From NCBI GenBank assembly GCA_011033025.1, contig WFMF01000222.1, positions 124,001-188,000 on the forward strand: a stretch of 64,000 nt of DNA. The letters run 5' to 3'. This document shows, in pieces, positions 13,601 through 28,600 of this stretch. Below the pieces are notes generated by a model that was not told the DNA's origin, did no database searches, and saw nothing but the letters and a program-made list of their open reading frames with translations. The stretch comes from Beroe forskalii (taxonomy: Eukaryota > Ctenophora > Nuda > Beroida > Beroidae). Both the position numbers and the translations under genes were made by a program. Within the stretch, counting starts at the first letter, position 1. Every line of letters begins with the position of its first letter.

Positions 13601-16600
13601 AGACTGTGATCGTCCATGCATATATCATGGATGTCATCATTTATTCGCATATATCCGAGCATTCGTCACACTTTTCAGCAGCTAATAACTTCATTCCATC
13701 GAAGGGTTCAAGTGCTAAGGGCTAAGATTCGGTAGACAAATCATAGAAACCCAAGCAAGCACCCTGCAAATACACAGCTCACACGGCGCTGCAACGAAGC
13801 ACGTCCTTCGCAAACTGATCGAAAACTTTTTACCGCATCAAAAAATCATCTCAAATCAAAAGTTACGGAGCACCGAAGTCAAAACAGTATGAAACAGAAA
13901 TGAACGCGCGCGCAATCAATCTGCACGTGCACTTTTCCTTCTGCGCGCGCGTTGCAATGGGGCGTGGCGTACAAAAAACAGAATTTGCAACTTTATAAGT
14001 ACTTAAGTAAGATTATTGAGCAACAAACACTACTGAGAAGCAGGTGGAACTATTATCATTCCAAAGTTCAAAAGTCTTAGAATCTATTTTAGTTTTCGCA
14101 GTTGTCCGTTATTTCTACAACGGTGGTAAGTTAATATCGATTATCGACGGCGCATCTGCTAAGGTTTTTGGACATTAACCAATCATTGTGCGAGTTGACT
14201 GTGAACTCGCGCGATTATCATGACGATTTCGGGTAAGCTAATGCGCCATCGAAATAAGAAGGTCATATGCCATGGGAACCTGCTACTGTGGTACCTATAT
14301 GCTAGGCACATTATCATAGATACCTGGTGCATGCAAAGTAAATTGTCGTGAATCGCCCAAATTTCATAGTGAGATGGCGGTGGATACTGGATCCATGATA
14401 TTTTGAATATTCTAATATTGTAGGAGTTTTCACTTTGAGAGTTATAGTTTCAGGAGCTATTTGAAAGCTCAAAAGAATGAGCAGGGTTGCTTTGTTTTGA
14501 GATGCTTCCCGAGGGCGCAGGTCAAGTCACCCGAAGGGGGAGGGTCTGAACCAATATGGACCCGATCATGGAAGTATCTATGCTTTATATTATAGAAACT
14601 GATAACAACTTAGGAGGGTTCTATGGCTGGAGTGTGGAATAGAGTGCAAACAATAGCCATTTACATTTATCAGATCAAACTTATATATTTCGGCACTTTT
14701 TTTGTGCGTTGCAGCGTTGGCACACTCTATAAGAGAGTGTTCCGTAAGTTCCAATTAACTAAACTTCCGGTAAACCTGGACCTTTATGGCGAATTCCTCG
14801 ATGCGAGAAAAAGGTCGCAAATTTTCTGCAGAAAAAAAAACCAGACAATTCTGAATTGCGTTGTCTCATTCCACAATTATTATTTCGTATTGTTTGACGG
14901 CTCTGAACAGAACACAATCTTAATAACATTGTAATCTGGCATTTTATAGCACCTAGATACGACAATTTGCTTCTTAGTTTCTGAATAGCGGCAGCACCTG
15001 TGTGGCAATACAACACAGCGTCACAGCATCAATTAATTAATCTTACACACCACGTGTATTTAATAACGCAGCTGATCATTAGAAATTTCAGGTTTCATAC
15101 AGGTTCAGCGAGTCGTTATTCAGTCCTTTTTACTTTTCAGTTATCACTTATTTTCAAAGGACTCTATTTATAGAGGACTTGTGAGTAACTTCCTATCTAG
15201 TAGTTTGAATTAACTTCTCTAATCTGTTGGTGTTAGGCCATGAGATAAAATTGGAGTGGTGGGCGGTGGCCCGTATATTTTGCACCCTCGTCTCAATTCT
15301 GTTATAATCCCTCTATCCTCAAAGCAATATTGAGCTCAGACTCTGCAAGGTTATGTACTTACGCATAATATACAGTCTGCTACACAACAAACTTCTTCAA
15401 TCCCAACTAAGAAACTGGCAATTTAGCAGTGTTTATGCAACCTGAATAATATTGCTGTGGGTCTAAACTCTAAACCAGATACATCCCCTGAGAAATATCC
15501 CGAAATGGACCTGATAGGCGCATGTCCATTTATTTCATGCAGTCCACTGACTCCTCTAATCCCACTAGGTAATGTTTAGTGACATGGCACAAGAACTTGA
15601 CGTAAACAGAGCAGCAGACGTTACAATCGGCATTCTCCTTCTCCTGTGTCTCCTGCTAGGAGTCCTCTTCAACCTCCCTTCTCTCATCTACTTCTGCACC
15701 ATGAAGACAAAGAGTCGGAATGGCACCTACTTCCAGCGGACTTACCAGATAATCTGCACTGCTGACCTCCTCGTTTGCTTGACTGTCTTCCCTCACATTG
15801 AGGCAGCCTTTTCTCTCCAAAGAGACGGCGAACTGTTCAGCAGAGAATCTACTTTCTGCACCATCTGGTCAGTGCTGTGGGATGTGTTGCCCGAGATGAC
15901 CGTGTTCATGGTGGCCTTCATCAGCGTCTCCAGGCTGGTGCTTCTGATCCGACCCCATGCCGTCTACCAGCCGTTAGTGGCATGGGTGGTGCCACTAACT
16001 TACTGCACTGCCACTGCTGCCTTCAAAGTAGGCCTCCTGGTGAGTGGCATCACCAGAGCTAAGTATGTGGACAACATAATGAACTGCCACGGAGTAGTGG
16101 ACTTTGGGGGTGGGGGTAATCAAAGTACCATCCCCTCTACAGAGCTTTGGAACTGGGACATTGGCATCAGAGTACTGTCCAGTATCCAGAGTGGCATGAC
16201 AGTACTGCCTATCCTGCTGAGCTGCTGTCTCTCTGTCTTCTTCCTCTACCGGTCTAAGACCCTGGTCTCTGCAGCCCAGAGGAAGAGCTCAGATCACAAA
16301 CAGGACCACGCCACACTCACTGTCATCCTCATCACGGTGGTCTACATCGTCTTCAACATCCCCATTCTGGGCTACTACATCTACTACGCTAAGTGGACTT
16401 TCACCGTGGACCCGGACACCATGACCATCGGAGAGATAGGAATAAGTAGACAGGAATACATGAGCTCCACGTTCATCAGATACTACGCAATGCCTGTGTT
16501 TGGCATAGTTTTCGTAGCCCTTAACTCAGTGGTTAACCCGTTGGTTTACTATGCCAGGATTGCCTCCTTCAGGGAGTTTATTGGGAGGGCGTGGCAGAGG

Positions 16601-19600
16601 CTCAGGGGCGTGGAGGGGAGTTGGAAACTTCCAAATCTTAGTGGTTTGCTGCACTTTAATACCAATGAGAGCAAAGGGTGAAAGCTTCATCCTCGAGAAT
16701 AGATCATAGCTTATACTTGGTAAATGATTTGGTCAATAATTTATTGATCGTGTTTTATTGTTTACATCCTTCTATACTTGTGCTTTTACTGAGCTGCAAT
16801 AATTTGACACAACTTGCAACATATAATTTAGAACAAAGATGTGCCAGTTGTACTGTATAGCTTGATCGATGGTAATTGGTCAAAGGCAAATGACTGATTT
16901 AGACCGTCTTTTCTGGTAATCAAGTTTTTCTTGTTTTTTTTTAATTCCAACGTTAGGATGTTAGACTTTGAAAATCTTTGTGTTAATATAACACTTATTT
17001 TGATGTGTTTGTTTACTAGTTGATCGTTTGATGTTGTTTATCAATCAAATAAGAATCAGAGATTATCTGAGTTATTTTATTGTGACGGAGATAATCTGTC
17101 AGATACATATTTCATGACAGAATTACGAAGATTTTAAGAAGTCAGTATTTTAAATTTTAACTTAAATTAATTAGGTATCAAATCCATGTATCTACAAACC
17201 CAAAGCGTACCTTCTCATGCCAGCCGGATCGTTCTCATCAGTAGGAGGTGCTGCAGCTGGAGGTCCACTGGCTTTCAGCTTGTTCAGCCTGCTCTCTGAA
17301 ACAGGGACACAGGGTTACATTTAGTTGAAAACGGATCTAAAAAGCAGAGTTTAATAGATTTGGTGCACTAGAATTTGTTGAAAAATAGTCAAAGTCTTAA
17401 TTCGTCTTTGTCCTCAAGGGCCAATAAGGTAATAAACACAATACGGAGGATCGTTCTGCTCCCCTTTCTCCTTACCTAGGAAGTCCTTGACATTTTGGAG
17501 CTCCATCCTATCGAGTTTGCCCTCCACATCACTTGATATCTGGTTGATGGCCAGTTTGAGGGCCTCCTCCTGACCCTCGCACCGTTTCAGAGCTGATTCC
17601 AGGCCGCTGTTCAGCTTCTCGAAGTGATTGTCAACGAACACACGGTTAGCCTTGTGGTCCACAGACCGTTTGTCTGCCTTGTCCTCCATTTCCATGACAA
17701 CAAAGTCCTTGTCCGCTTTCATTTCTCTCAAGTCGTCCACTCCAGAGTAGAGAGTCTGTAAGAAGGAGAATTTTAAGATTTTATACAGTTTGGCAATACT
17801 CCAGGGTAAAGTTAATAGTTGCATTTTTAAAAGAATTTTCAAATTTATATGAATTAACGAGCTGTGGATTCTGGGATGAATAAGCAAAGATTTACCACAA
17901 GATATTTTCCCTACCTTGAGATGTAGGTCTTTCTGAGTAGCGTCGTCAGTGAGTCGGGTGATGTGCTCGTGATGGGCTTCCTGTTCCTCTCCCAAGGCTT
18001 TGATCGTGTCCTTCAGTGCTTGCAATGCCTCACTGTCCAGATCCAACGAAGGGACCAGAGTCAGTAGGTATCACATAGACACACAACATAAGACGTGTCG
18101 AGTTTTGGGGCTCAGGCTTTGGTCAGGTTTATGGCACATGCCGGTTTTTTTTAAACCAAATTTGACTAAGAAATGTCAGGTTCTTTGAAGAGAAAAAATG
18201 AGTACAATATTGAGTTATTCTCTCGGTTGACCTAGAAAGCTATTGAAGACTGTAGCGTTCTCAGTTCACAATTTTTAAGAGGAAAAAAGACCGACGACGT
18301 AGGTAGCTGGTAGATGCTCTTTGCTTTGTGCCTAGTGAGTGTGAAACTGTGTGGGCACTGCCTTGAACAGACAAAAAGATATTCTGGTACACAAGAGTCA
18401 GACAGGAGAATTCAATTGAATTTGAAACTCTTTTTGTTCGGGCTTTGTGAAATCAGATCGGCAAATTTCGGGTTCTTGTATGTCAGGATACTTTCAGCAG
18501 CTTAGCAGTGAACACTTATAGCTGGATACCGATGTGATTAACCGCGTTTAGCAGCATGAAGGAAAACAAAGAGCCAAGAGGGTAAATTTATAGTATTTAC
18601 CGATAGCAGAAGCAATGGCATTCAATAGTGCTATTTTACCGATGACCAGCATTTATTTATTGCTGGCCACACGCGCGCGTACAAATTGAGTTGTGCGCGC
18701 GTAAAAAAAGACCAAGACATCACAGGAATGTTACCGCGCCCGCTCAACAGTACGATAGCTCCAGGGATGCTTGTTGTTCTGTGGCACAACTCACCAACGA
18801 AGTCTGAAAAATTTAATTTACCAAAAATATTGACACCTTGTGTGCCACTGTGCAAATCAAAATATCTGCTATCCATCGGTACATGGAGATAATTAACGGA
18901 TACCTGTTACGTTAAGGATTGCATTTTGCTCATTATCAAATAGGTAGCTAAATAGGAGGAATTACAATCGGAGGTACAATTGAATCACGGAATGGGCATT
19001 GAATTGAATCAAATAAGAGACTCACTGGGTGTACTTTAGTAATCATACTATACACAGAATGTATTACATTTTAATACATTCTGTCAAGGAGAGGAGCCAG
19101 AGTCCTAAGTATTAGGAATTTCAATTTTAGAATTTTAAATCTTCTTGATTGGTCATAAATTTAGGCACACACTGAAAGTTCATGAATCTGGCAATTATCC
19201 AAAAACACATCCCGAAAACTTACAGCAGAAGGTTTCGGAGCGTTTTCCATGGTGTCCTGAAGAATCTTGTATCTGTTGAGCAAGTCCTCGATCTGTCCGT
19301 TTAGCTCTGCGATAGCTGCTTTGTTCGTTTCGTTTTCCTGGCTCACACTGCTGATCTGGAAAATAGGGACGGTTTAATTGATTGAATCAAGGTTTAATTG
19401 ATTAATTAAAGCGCTTATTGGACGTGTTAACTTATTAACTTAACACTGAAACTTGTAACCTTCACAAAACATGCCAATATAAGTAGTTGAGTCACCGTGC
19501 TCGTGTGATTAATCAGGTTAGACTAGACACATTTTTAACAGCTTTAAAATCAGACAGTCTGCACTACTTGAACAATACAGTATTCATTAGTTCATTACCC

Positions 19601-22600
19601 CCACATCATATGTTTTCAATTTATTCATAATAAAAGTCATTATATTCGGAACCTACTCATAGTTAGATAGTTCAAGTAAAAGAATAAGGCAGTAACTTCG
19701 TAATTACGAATTGCAATCACACACAAAATCGCACTTTATCAGTTCGAACATAATATGTTCGAACTGATAAAGCCACATATTCTCATACTGTTTACCATAT
19801 CGACAACTGATTAGATCCCATATAGATTTAAATGGGCAACTCATCCGGTTGCCCATTCGACCTTTGAAACATGATTCACTCTGCTCGATGAGACAGTACA
19901 CTTCATGTGACATATTGTAATGTACCTACAAACACATGTTGGTACTTGGTGTGTGAGAGTATAGGATAGTTGTTATTAAGTTGTTAACCTCCAAAGTACA
20001 CCCTTTCAAATCACTAAGTAACCTTACACATGACAACAGTTCGTTGCATCATAGTTCCCACAGACGTTATATGATAAGTTACCTACTTTGTTACAATAAG
20101 AGCAGCCTTGACCCTTGTTACCAGAATAATACCAGAGTACAATAGATCCTCATCATGTTATACGTCCTCTAGCTGTAGTAGTGTAAACTATGTCAGCAGT
20201 AGGGCATGCCTCCTGCAGAGCCGGCAGCAAGCACCTGTCTACATCACAGACAGTCAAGGATCACGTCACTATCAAGGTTTTACGTGGTACGTTGATGATG
20301 TCAGAGCAGCGTTATTCAGTTATGAAGCAGGTATGCCAATCATGATTAATATACTGAATACTCATCTGATATTATGCTCACAGAGATAAGACAAATCTCT
20401 CACAGAGATGAGACAAATCTCTCACAGAAGCTCTCTCATTTCATCCAGAGTTCACAAAGATGAGTCATATGTTAACACACTCAAGTCACAGGGTTTGATC
20501 AACTTTCGTAAATATTGTCATGAATTATGTCAATACTATACTTCATCGTACCAAGTAAAGACTAAGATTACAATGGTTCGATGAAAGGAAGTGAAAACAG
20601 ACAAATCCCTGTTACCAATCACGAATCCCTAAATAGTAAAATCCCTAATATAGTGAAATCCCTAAAATAGTAAAATAGTGAAATCCCTAAAATAGTAAAA
20701 TCGGAATACCCCAGATTGACAAGATTGTTATTTGATAACCTGCTGATCAGTTCGGCTGCATGAAGGGCCTCTCTCATGCCAGCTGACAGAGCGTCTAGTT
20801 GCTCCTTCAAATCAGTAGGTAGTGCCTTGCCTCCGAATTCAGATTCCGGGGTTAACTCAGTTAACATTGTCATGTAGTGGGAGTTAACTCAATTAACATT
20901 GTCATAATGTGGGAATTAACTCAGGTAACATTGTCATAAAATTGGGAGTTAGTTCAGTTAAAATTGTCATATTTAAGTGGGAGTTAACTCGTTAACATTG
21001 GAATAAGATTGGTTATTATCTAATCAACCGGTTTGACTTTAAATATTGACTTAAAAATACAGACTAAGATAAATGATTGTAGCGCATTAGCGAATTTAGC
21101 GTTCGGACAGGTATCCGATATGCTGCTTAATAAGCTGCTAACTTGTTCTTGCTCGGTTGATGGAGCCGTGAAGTTATCAATTATCATTATGATACTACTT
21201 TTACAAGACTTTTCATAGTAGCATTTTCTTTAATATGATGAATTAAGAATTTCCAGCATTAGATAATTTCTTTTGAAACGTTCCCCCGCAATCATATACT
21301 TTTGATTCTCCGATCATACATGCACGCCGAACATTGTAAGCTCATTCAAAATAAAATTATTGCTGAATAGAATACATGTTACATATTTGAAGAAAGCTGG
21401 TTGCATGCAGAGAGCAGCAGATTTGACAATAAATTTAATCTTCGTGATAAATAAGCCAAGAAATCAACCCTGAGATAGTGTTATTAGTTGGCTAATAACA
21501 CGACGAAGAGTGTGGTATTGCAGAGCATCCTGAATATCAGATAACTCATAACACCAATTAGCCGTTAACAACACGCGAATGCTCTGCAATCAGCAGTGGG
21601 CAAAGGACAGGCGTGGTAAGATCATGGAATTGTGCAAGAAGTGGGGTTTCACGAATCATCTTGAGTGGTACGGAGTGGTAACAATGATAAATATAAACTG
21701 AAGTAGGCGCGCTATTGGAAAGTTTGGAAGTTTATGAGACTTTATTTGTTCGAATTCGATTAATCTGAATGTCAATTTCATCGCAATTGATGCAAATGGC
21801 TTGCTACAAGCATGGTTCATCATAAGTTAATAAGTTGACCTTAATCTTATCATGACGTGAAATACAGGATATTATCAGAAACTTAGGATTTTAAGGACTC
21901 AATGGATTCATCGAACCGACGAACAAACCATGGTAATATGATGCATTGATGTTATAAAAATTTAAAAGAATACCAGAATTTAAAGGAAAGTGAAAAGTAA
22001 TGATGATGATAAAGTACCGACCGATAATGTTCTGATGTGAAGCCCTGAGACACATCTGGTTTTCCCTCAGGTTTTCCAGCAACGCTGCCCTTTCATCGTT
22101 CTCGATGGGCGGAATAACGGTAAAATCAGAGAATTGTGACGCCCTGCTCGCCGGGTCGAGCGGGTGGGGGTTGGTAAAATCATTAAGTTGTGAGGTAGTA
22201 AAATCATGGTGAGGTTGTGAGGTGTCTGCTGGTGGTGTGCGGTGTGATGGGGTGATGGTGTCCGTCTGTCTACTGGAATCTGCAGAGGGAGATGGACTCA
22301 GTGTCAGTATGCAGCTCATCATAACGTCTCCTGACAAGTGGGACCCTGTCCTTCTCAACAAGTCAATTATTGAACCTGTCCTTCTCAACAGCTAGACCTG
22401 TCCTTTTTTACTTTTTCAACATTTTAACCTGTCCTTCTCAACAGATGAACCTGTCCTTCTCAACAGCTAAACCAGCCCTTTTCAACAATTTAACCTGTCC
22501 TTTTTTAACAGTAGAACCTTTCCTTCTCAACAGTTTAACCGGTCCTTTTCAACAGTTGAACATGTCCTTCTTAACATCAGAACCTTTCCTTCTCAACAGT

Positions 22601-25600
22601 TAAACCTTTCCTTCTCAACAGTTTAATCTGTCCCTCTGAACTGTTAAAACCTGTCCTTCTCAACAGTTGATCATGTCCAGTATCTTTCGCTGGTCAGGAA
22701 CGAGTAAACTTAAAATGGACGGGTCCCACTTGCCGGGAGGCCTTTATGAAATCTCATATGAATAGAAATCATTCAAATAAAATTGTAATCTCGAAGGGAA
22801 AATTCAAAGCTGCAAAAATTGATAATCTTGTTTTGAACATAAACTTTTGAAGGCCGAAGATAATTGAAGTCCTAGTCTGATAATATCCCGTACAACTCAT
22901 TTATCATGAATCCCCAGTCTTCTCTGGGTGACAGAAATTAGAATTTAAATTTAATGATATACTAATATAAATAAGTGCACCACTTCAGTGGTACTTTACA
23001 CTTCATGGCAAAGAAGAGAATCTACAGAATATGCTGCATGTTTTATTGGCTGCAAGTTTTTATATTCTTTATACACGTACGTCGTATACGAATCTCTGTC
23101 ACCGATTCTTTTTTAATTCACAGAATCTTATTAATTTGATGAAGAATGAAAAGAAACTTTGATACTTTTATCCAATTCGGTCTGCTTGACATTTAGCATC
23201 AAACCTCCAACAATAGGCATCGCATGTATTATTTTAGTATTTTAAGTTTAGTATTTTAAAACCAGGCTTTATTAACTTAAAGGCGTAGACAATATGATAC
23301 TTAGTTTTCCGTTTGATACTTTGCCTTGCTTTTGAACGTGGATATCCGAAATAATAAAAACAATTTAAACCTTGATGACGCAAAACAAATTTAGTGCTGC
23401 GGCGGTATTATAAATTTCTTGATGGCCTTCTACAATCCACAAGAAATATAAATTTTGATCAGCATTTTTGATGAGCATTTTCCACTATCTGACCGACGAC
23501 CGACGACCGTACAGAGAGATAAGCAAATTAAGCAAACAGGCTTCATTTTATAGCTTGCTACTTCTTTATCACTTTATACGGAATCTACATAAAGAGTAGA
23601 GAATACCGGAAAACGATCTGATATGTACTTGGGAAAAACATAAAGTATCAATCAATCATCAATCATCATGCGTCCACAATAAAGTACATTAGTACAATTA
23701 ATGAAAGTTTCAGCGGTTCAAGGATTACTCCAGTAATGCATGCAGCAAGGCATACGTTGATAATCCCACCAATAGCCACCGACTGTCCAACTCAACAGAG
23801 ATGTTTATTTTGATTTAAACTGCAGATAACAGGTTGTACACGAAACGATATACATTCTATTCTGCATAATAATCAATAAACACACCAAGTCCATTCTTCA
23901 CTGCAATTTCATCGAATGGTCATTTGACCAGTTCAAAGACAATGTATCAAACCGGAAGGTACAAATTAGCTAGATAGCAGGATAAGAAAGCCGAATAGCA
24001 ACATTTAAATGGGGCATTTCATGGGAGGTTACAGTTTACACAGAGGTTTATTGTACACGAAGGTTTAGCAGACCATATAGGTACCTGGTACCTGTATACT
24101 CACACGACTCAGTATCACTAGCAATACTGGTGTCAACATGGTTGTCAATGTGGTTATCGACATGGTTGTAAACACAGTTTGTGTTGTCGACATGGTTGTC
24201 GACTTCAGACTCCGTGACAACCAAACTGCCTATACACGTTAAAAACAATTAATTATTATTATGTATGATCATTTTATATAAATGGACTTATTCATCGCGC
24301 ACATAAAATTAATAATATGAAAAATCTGAATTCGTATTGCTATTATGATGCTGCTTGTAAATCTTTTGCATACTTGAGAATGAAGCCAATTTAAATGTTA
24401 CGTTGACTGATGTGCGTGTCAAGGAGGGGGAGCGCTAAGTAATAGATTTTGTAGCACACAATCATGTCCATGATAACACTACCGAGGGCTCAAAGTGACT
24501 CAGAGCACACGTCAAGGAATCTTGACTCCTTTTATCATGAATATGTTACAAATATTTGAATTTATCGAATAGTAAATATGGTTTGTTTAAGAAAGTGGTT
24601 GAATAGCTGTGTATCTATTATGTATTGAATTATTCCTAGGAGTAGGTAGTTAGTAAGCAGATTGACACGAGGTCGTTGACACGAGGTCGTTAAGGTGATA
24701 AGGACAAAAACATGCAGACATAATGCGCTTCACAAAATTTTTCTTGCATTTCAAAGTTTCAAGATGAATTCATATCAATCAATATTCAAGCTTAAATCTT
24801 TAAATATAGCACTTATAATTTTAAGTCATTTTGAAATTCGAATTTATAGAATCAAGATTTTGGGGTAAGATGCCCAATGTTAAATGCATCATCATCTGCA
24901 ATTCGCTTGAATTAAGGGGGCAGGGGGGGGTCTTCGGGGTGTCGATGGCCAAAATGGAGTTTTTGACAAGAAATGATAAGTAGCTACCAGAAAAACACGG
25001 GTGAAAAATCTTGTTCCTAGCCTGAGTTATGTGATTTTGACAAGCGGAATTTGCCTATTACAGTACGCGCGCGAATTTCAATCGCGATTTGCCGAAAATG
25101 ATCTTAAAAATCTATCTCCTTTATATTTTTAAAAATCGCCCTGAAACTTTCCAGATATGTTCTAGGGATTAAAATGAAGAGATTTGTTTAGTAGATTTTT
25201 AATTTAGGCCTCAGAACCGAAAATATTCGATTTTGAAATTTCAAACCTGACAAAAATCATCAAAATTTGGCACATCGAAATTTCAAAATCGAATATTTTC
25301 GGTTCTGAGGCCTAAATCAAAAATCTACTAAACAAATCTCATTGATCATTTTCGGCGGCAAATTGATTTTCAAAATCATGGCTAGAAACAAGATTTTTTC
25401 ATCCGTAAAGTTTTTCTGGTAGCTACGAGTTATATATTTCTAGCCAAAAGGTTTTTACATCGTCAACCCCAAAGACCCCTTGTTATGGCTGGAGATTGGA
25501 GAAACGAAAGCTCTTAAAATTCTGCTTTTAATTAGATAAATTAATGACCTGCAGCATTTGTGTTTGAAATTATCATAACCTTCAGACCAGCATCTCGATC

Positions 25601-28600
25601 GAGTTACAGTACTTCGTTATATGGCAACTCCCCTTGCACAGCATGGAGTGATAAAATAACCTAGTTATTATAGTTTAAAGGTTCCTTACAAAACCAACAT
25701 GACGTTGTTATGGCTACACTCCAATACATTGGATAATAACCTATTAATTGTTTTTATATAGCCCAAACCATGACGAATCCAAATGATTCTAGAGAAAGAA
25801 CTGTTAGAGTAAGAACCTGTAGATTGTTTCATACTCTTACTTACTGAAAACTTACTGAAAAGTTACACACGGTCGTATCCCTTTAATAATTACCCCAAAA
25901 CACTCTGCAGCTAAAAAGGCAAATAATTCAGATTCCAGTCGATGTAGTCGATCCTGCAGTTCCTGAAGAGCCTCAGTGAACCGGGCCCGGGCCATCTCAG
26001 TTCTGGAGGACGGAGGACGCTTCTGCTTGATCGCTTCCTCGATCTTGCTGTCCAATGCGTCCTCGTCCACTTTGGTCTTCACTTCCTTTTCCAGTCCTGA
26101 GAGTTTGGTGTCGATCTCGTCCGTTTTGCCCTCAAGTTGGCCAGCCTTCTGAAGCGCCTCCACGCCTTCCCGAGACGGGGGCACGGGGGATCTCGGGGGC
26201 TTGTAGCTCTTCAGAATCTCGTCAAGTCCGATCCAGGTCACGTACAGTTCATGGATGTTGTCAATGTCCGCTTTCGTGGGGAGAGAGTTCAGTTTATTGT
26301 CAATTTCTTCCTTCAGCTTCATGAGTCCTTCGACCTTTTTAGCCAGTTCCTGAGCCAGTGCTTCGTCTGAAAGGAGACACAATTACACAATTATTGGGCG
26401 GAAGAACATGGACGGAATTACATCACTACTTCATCATTTTAACGTATGATAATGACATCACTCACTACCACCTATAGTGTGTTGGTAACCTATCAATAAT
26501 GGGCTGGTAGAGTCTGTGAAATGGGGGATGCGATGCTCATCACTGGATAACTAGAGAGCACCAGCACAGGCCAGCTCTTAAGAAACACAGTTTACCAATA
26601 GTAAAGGGGGACTAAGTCAGCCAGACTGGAGATTGTTACTCTATGTTACTAGAGGGATACCCAAACAAATCATACAACTGCTCAATAAAATGATAAAAAC
26701 GAGTTACACAGTTATACGCGTGTACTCTGCAGAAGTAGCTAATAATGGGGGGGGGGGGATACGATAGAAATTTTCAAGGAAAATGTCCACAAATGATAAT
26801 TTTTTTGTTCTTTTCTCTATATTTCTCGGTAATTAGTATGTAAACTTGGCTAAGCGATGGTCTGATTGGCATAAATCAGAGAAATATTTTGCAACCCCCC
26901 TCATTTGCACGAAATTCTCAAATCCCCCACCCCGATGCGCTAATTTCAACCCCCGCTTATTAGCTCTATATGTTTCGGTAATAAATTTTGATTTCCTCAT
27001 GGACTACAATAATTGATGAGTAGATTTGTTTCCTCAGAAATCTAGGTCCACCCACTTATTTGGCGACCCCCCGTTAGCACAAAATTCTCAAATCCCCTAC
27101 CGCGGTACGCTTAGTTCACCCCCCTCCCCGCTTATCAGCTACTGCAGAGTACCAGTGATAGTTGCTTACTTCATGGAAACACACAAACATGATCTACCCA
27201 CAACATACTACAGACTTGGACTGATATCCTGTACATCAAACCACAGTACTTATTTTACAGACCAAATGTGGTTCTTATCATAAAACATACGGTATTGGTA
27301 ATTTTATCATAATATGTACTACAGTTATCTTGATGAAGGTGTAACACAACTACATGAGTGTGGTGTATTTTATGAAGGAGTAACTTGTGTACTTTATGAA
27401 GGAGCACTATATAAAGTGGAAGTTGTGGTAGCCATAGTTACACACAACATTCGATGATAATAAAGTCATAACACAGTGCAGCAGTTGCTGCTATAATTGC
27501 GTGAGAGCACTTAACATCTGTTGTTAGTTTACGTTACTATTGAGAGAGACATTTAAAGTGACAATAGATTAGGTCACACAAACACACACACTCACGTGGG
27601 TACAGTCACGTAGAACGTTACAATACGACCATTTTAATATCATAAGAGTTTATACATGCTTGAATATGTTCATAAATAAATGGTAATAGGTGATAAATTT
27701 CTATCTAAGTAACATGTAGGTATAGGTCTTTATTTAAATTGCTTCTGTATACACAATCATAAGTTAAAATGTTCAAACAAACTCAAACCGAATTCCAAGG
27801 GAAATTCCACAATGAAGCATTGAAGCATCTTTTTAATGCTTAACACTTATACCAATCTAACACTTAAACTCTTATACCAACGGGATAGGGAAGGGAACAT
27901 TAAAGCATGGATAAAAGCATCTTACAATATATTCTCCCTTTCAAATTTCACTAAATGAAAGACAGCATGCTTACCCGGTTTAGCGCTTTCCAGTGCCTTG
28001 ACCTTTTCCGATAGAGAGTTGATCTTTTTGGTTTTCTGGAGAGAAAGTAGAGCATGTTAAAAAAAAAAACTGTATGCGAGGTTGCACTTCCACCTTCATG
28101 GATTAGACTTTTGCGTCAACATCAAAAGACCACCAGAAACCTTCAGCATGGAATTAACTAATTTTTAGACATTTGCATTATATGATAATTATTTACTCAG
28201 TTATAATTCGGTACTAATCGTAATTAGTTATAATTATACCTCGCTCATATCAGCCACAAGTCCGTCAATCATAGTGCTCAAGTCCTTAGGGGAAGTTTCT
28301 TTCAGTTGGTCCAAGTAGAATTTGTAGGCGTTCAAGTCCCGAATTTCTTTCCGTAGTCCGTCAATCAGTTTTGCGTGCTGAAAATGGGGTGAAATATGAG
28401 GCACAGAAGTTAATAATAAACAAAACACAAAGGGGCATACAAATGGTCAAAATATCCTGATCTCTCACCACAAAATGGTACATCCATTTTGTGAAACATC
28501 AAATTTAGTAAAAGAGTAAATATCGGGGTTATAATATCATGTTTACGGATAAAATGTAAATATACGCTGCATATATTTTAAACACAAGGAAATGTTAGCT

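Noticed and set aside
18631-18876. Minus-strand frame between two DUF4795 exons (LNFSDFVGELCH...)
   Set aside because: It lacks a compatible acceptor and donor in phase and covers CGCGCGCG repeat sequence. It could hide a missing exon but is not supportable.
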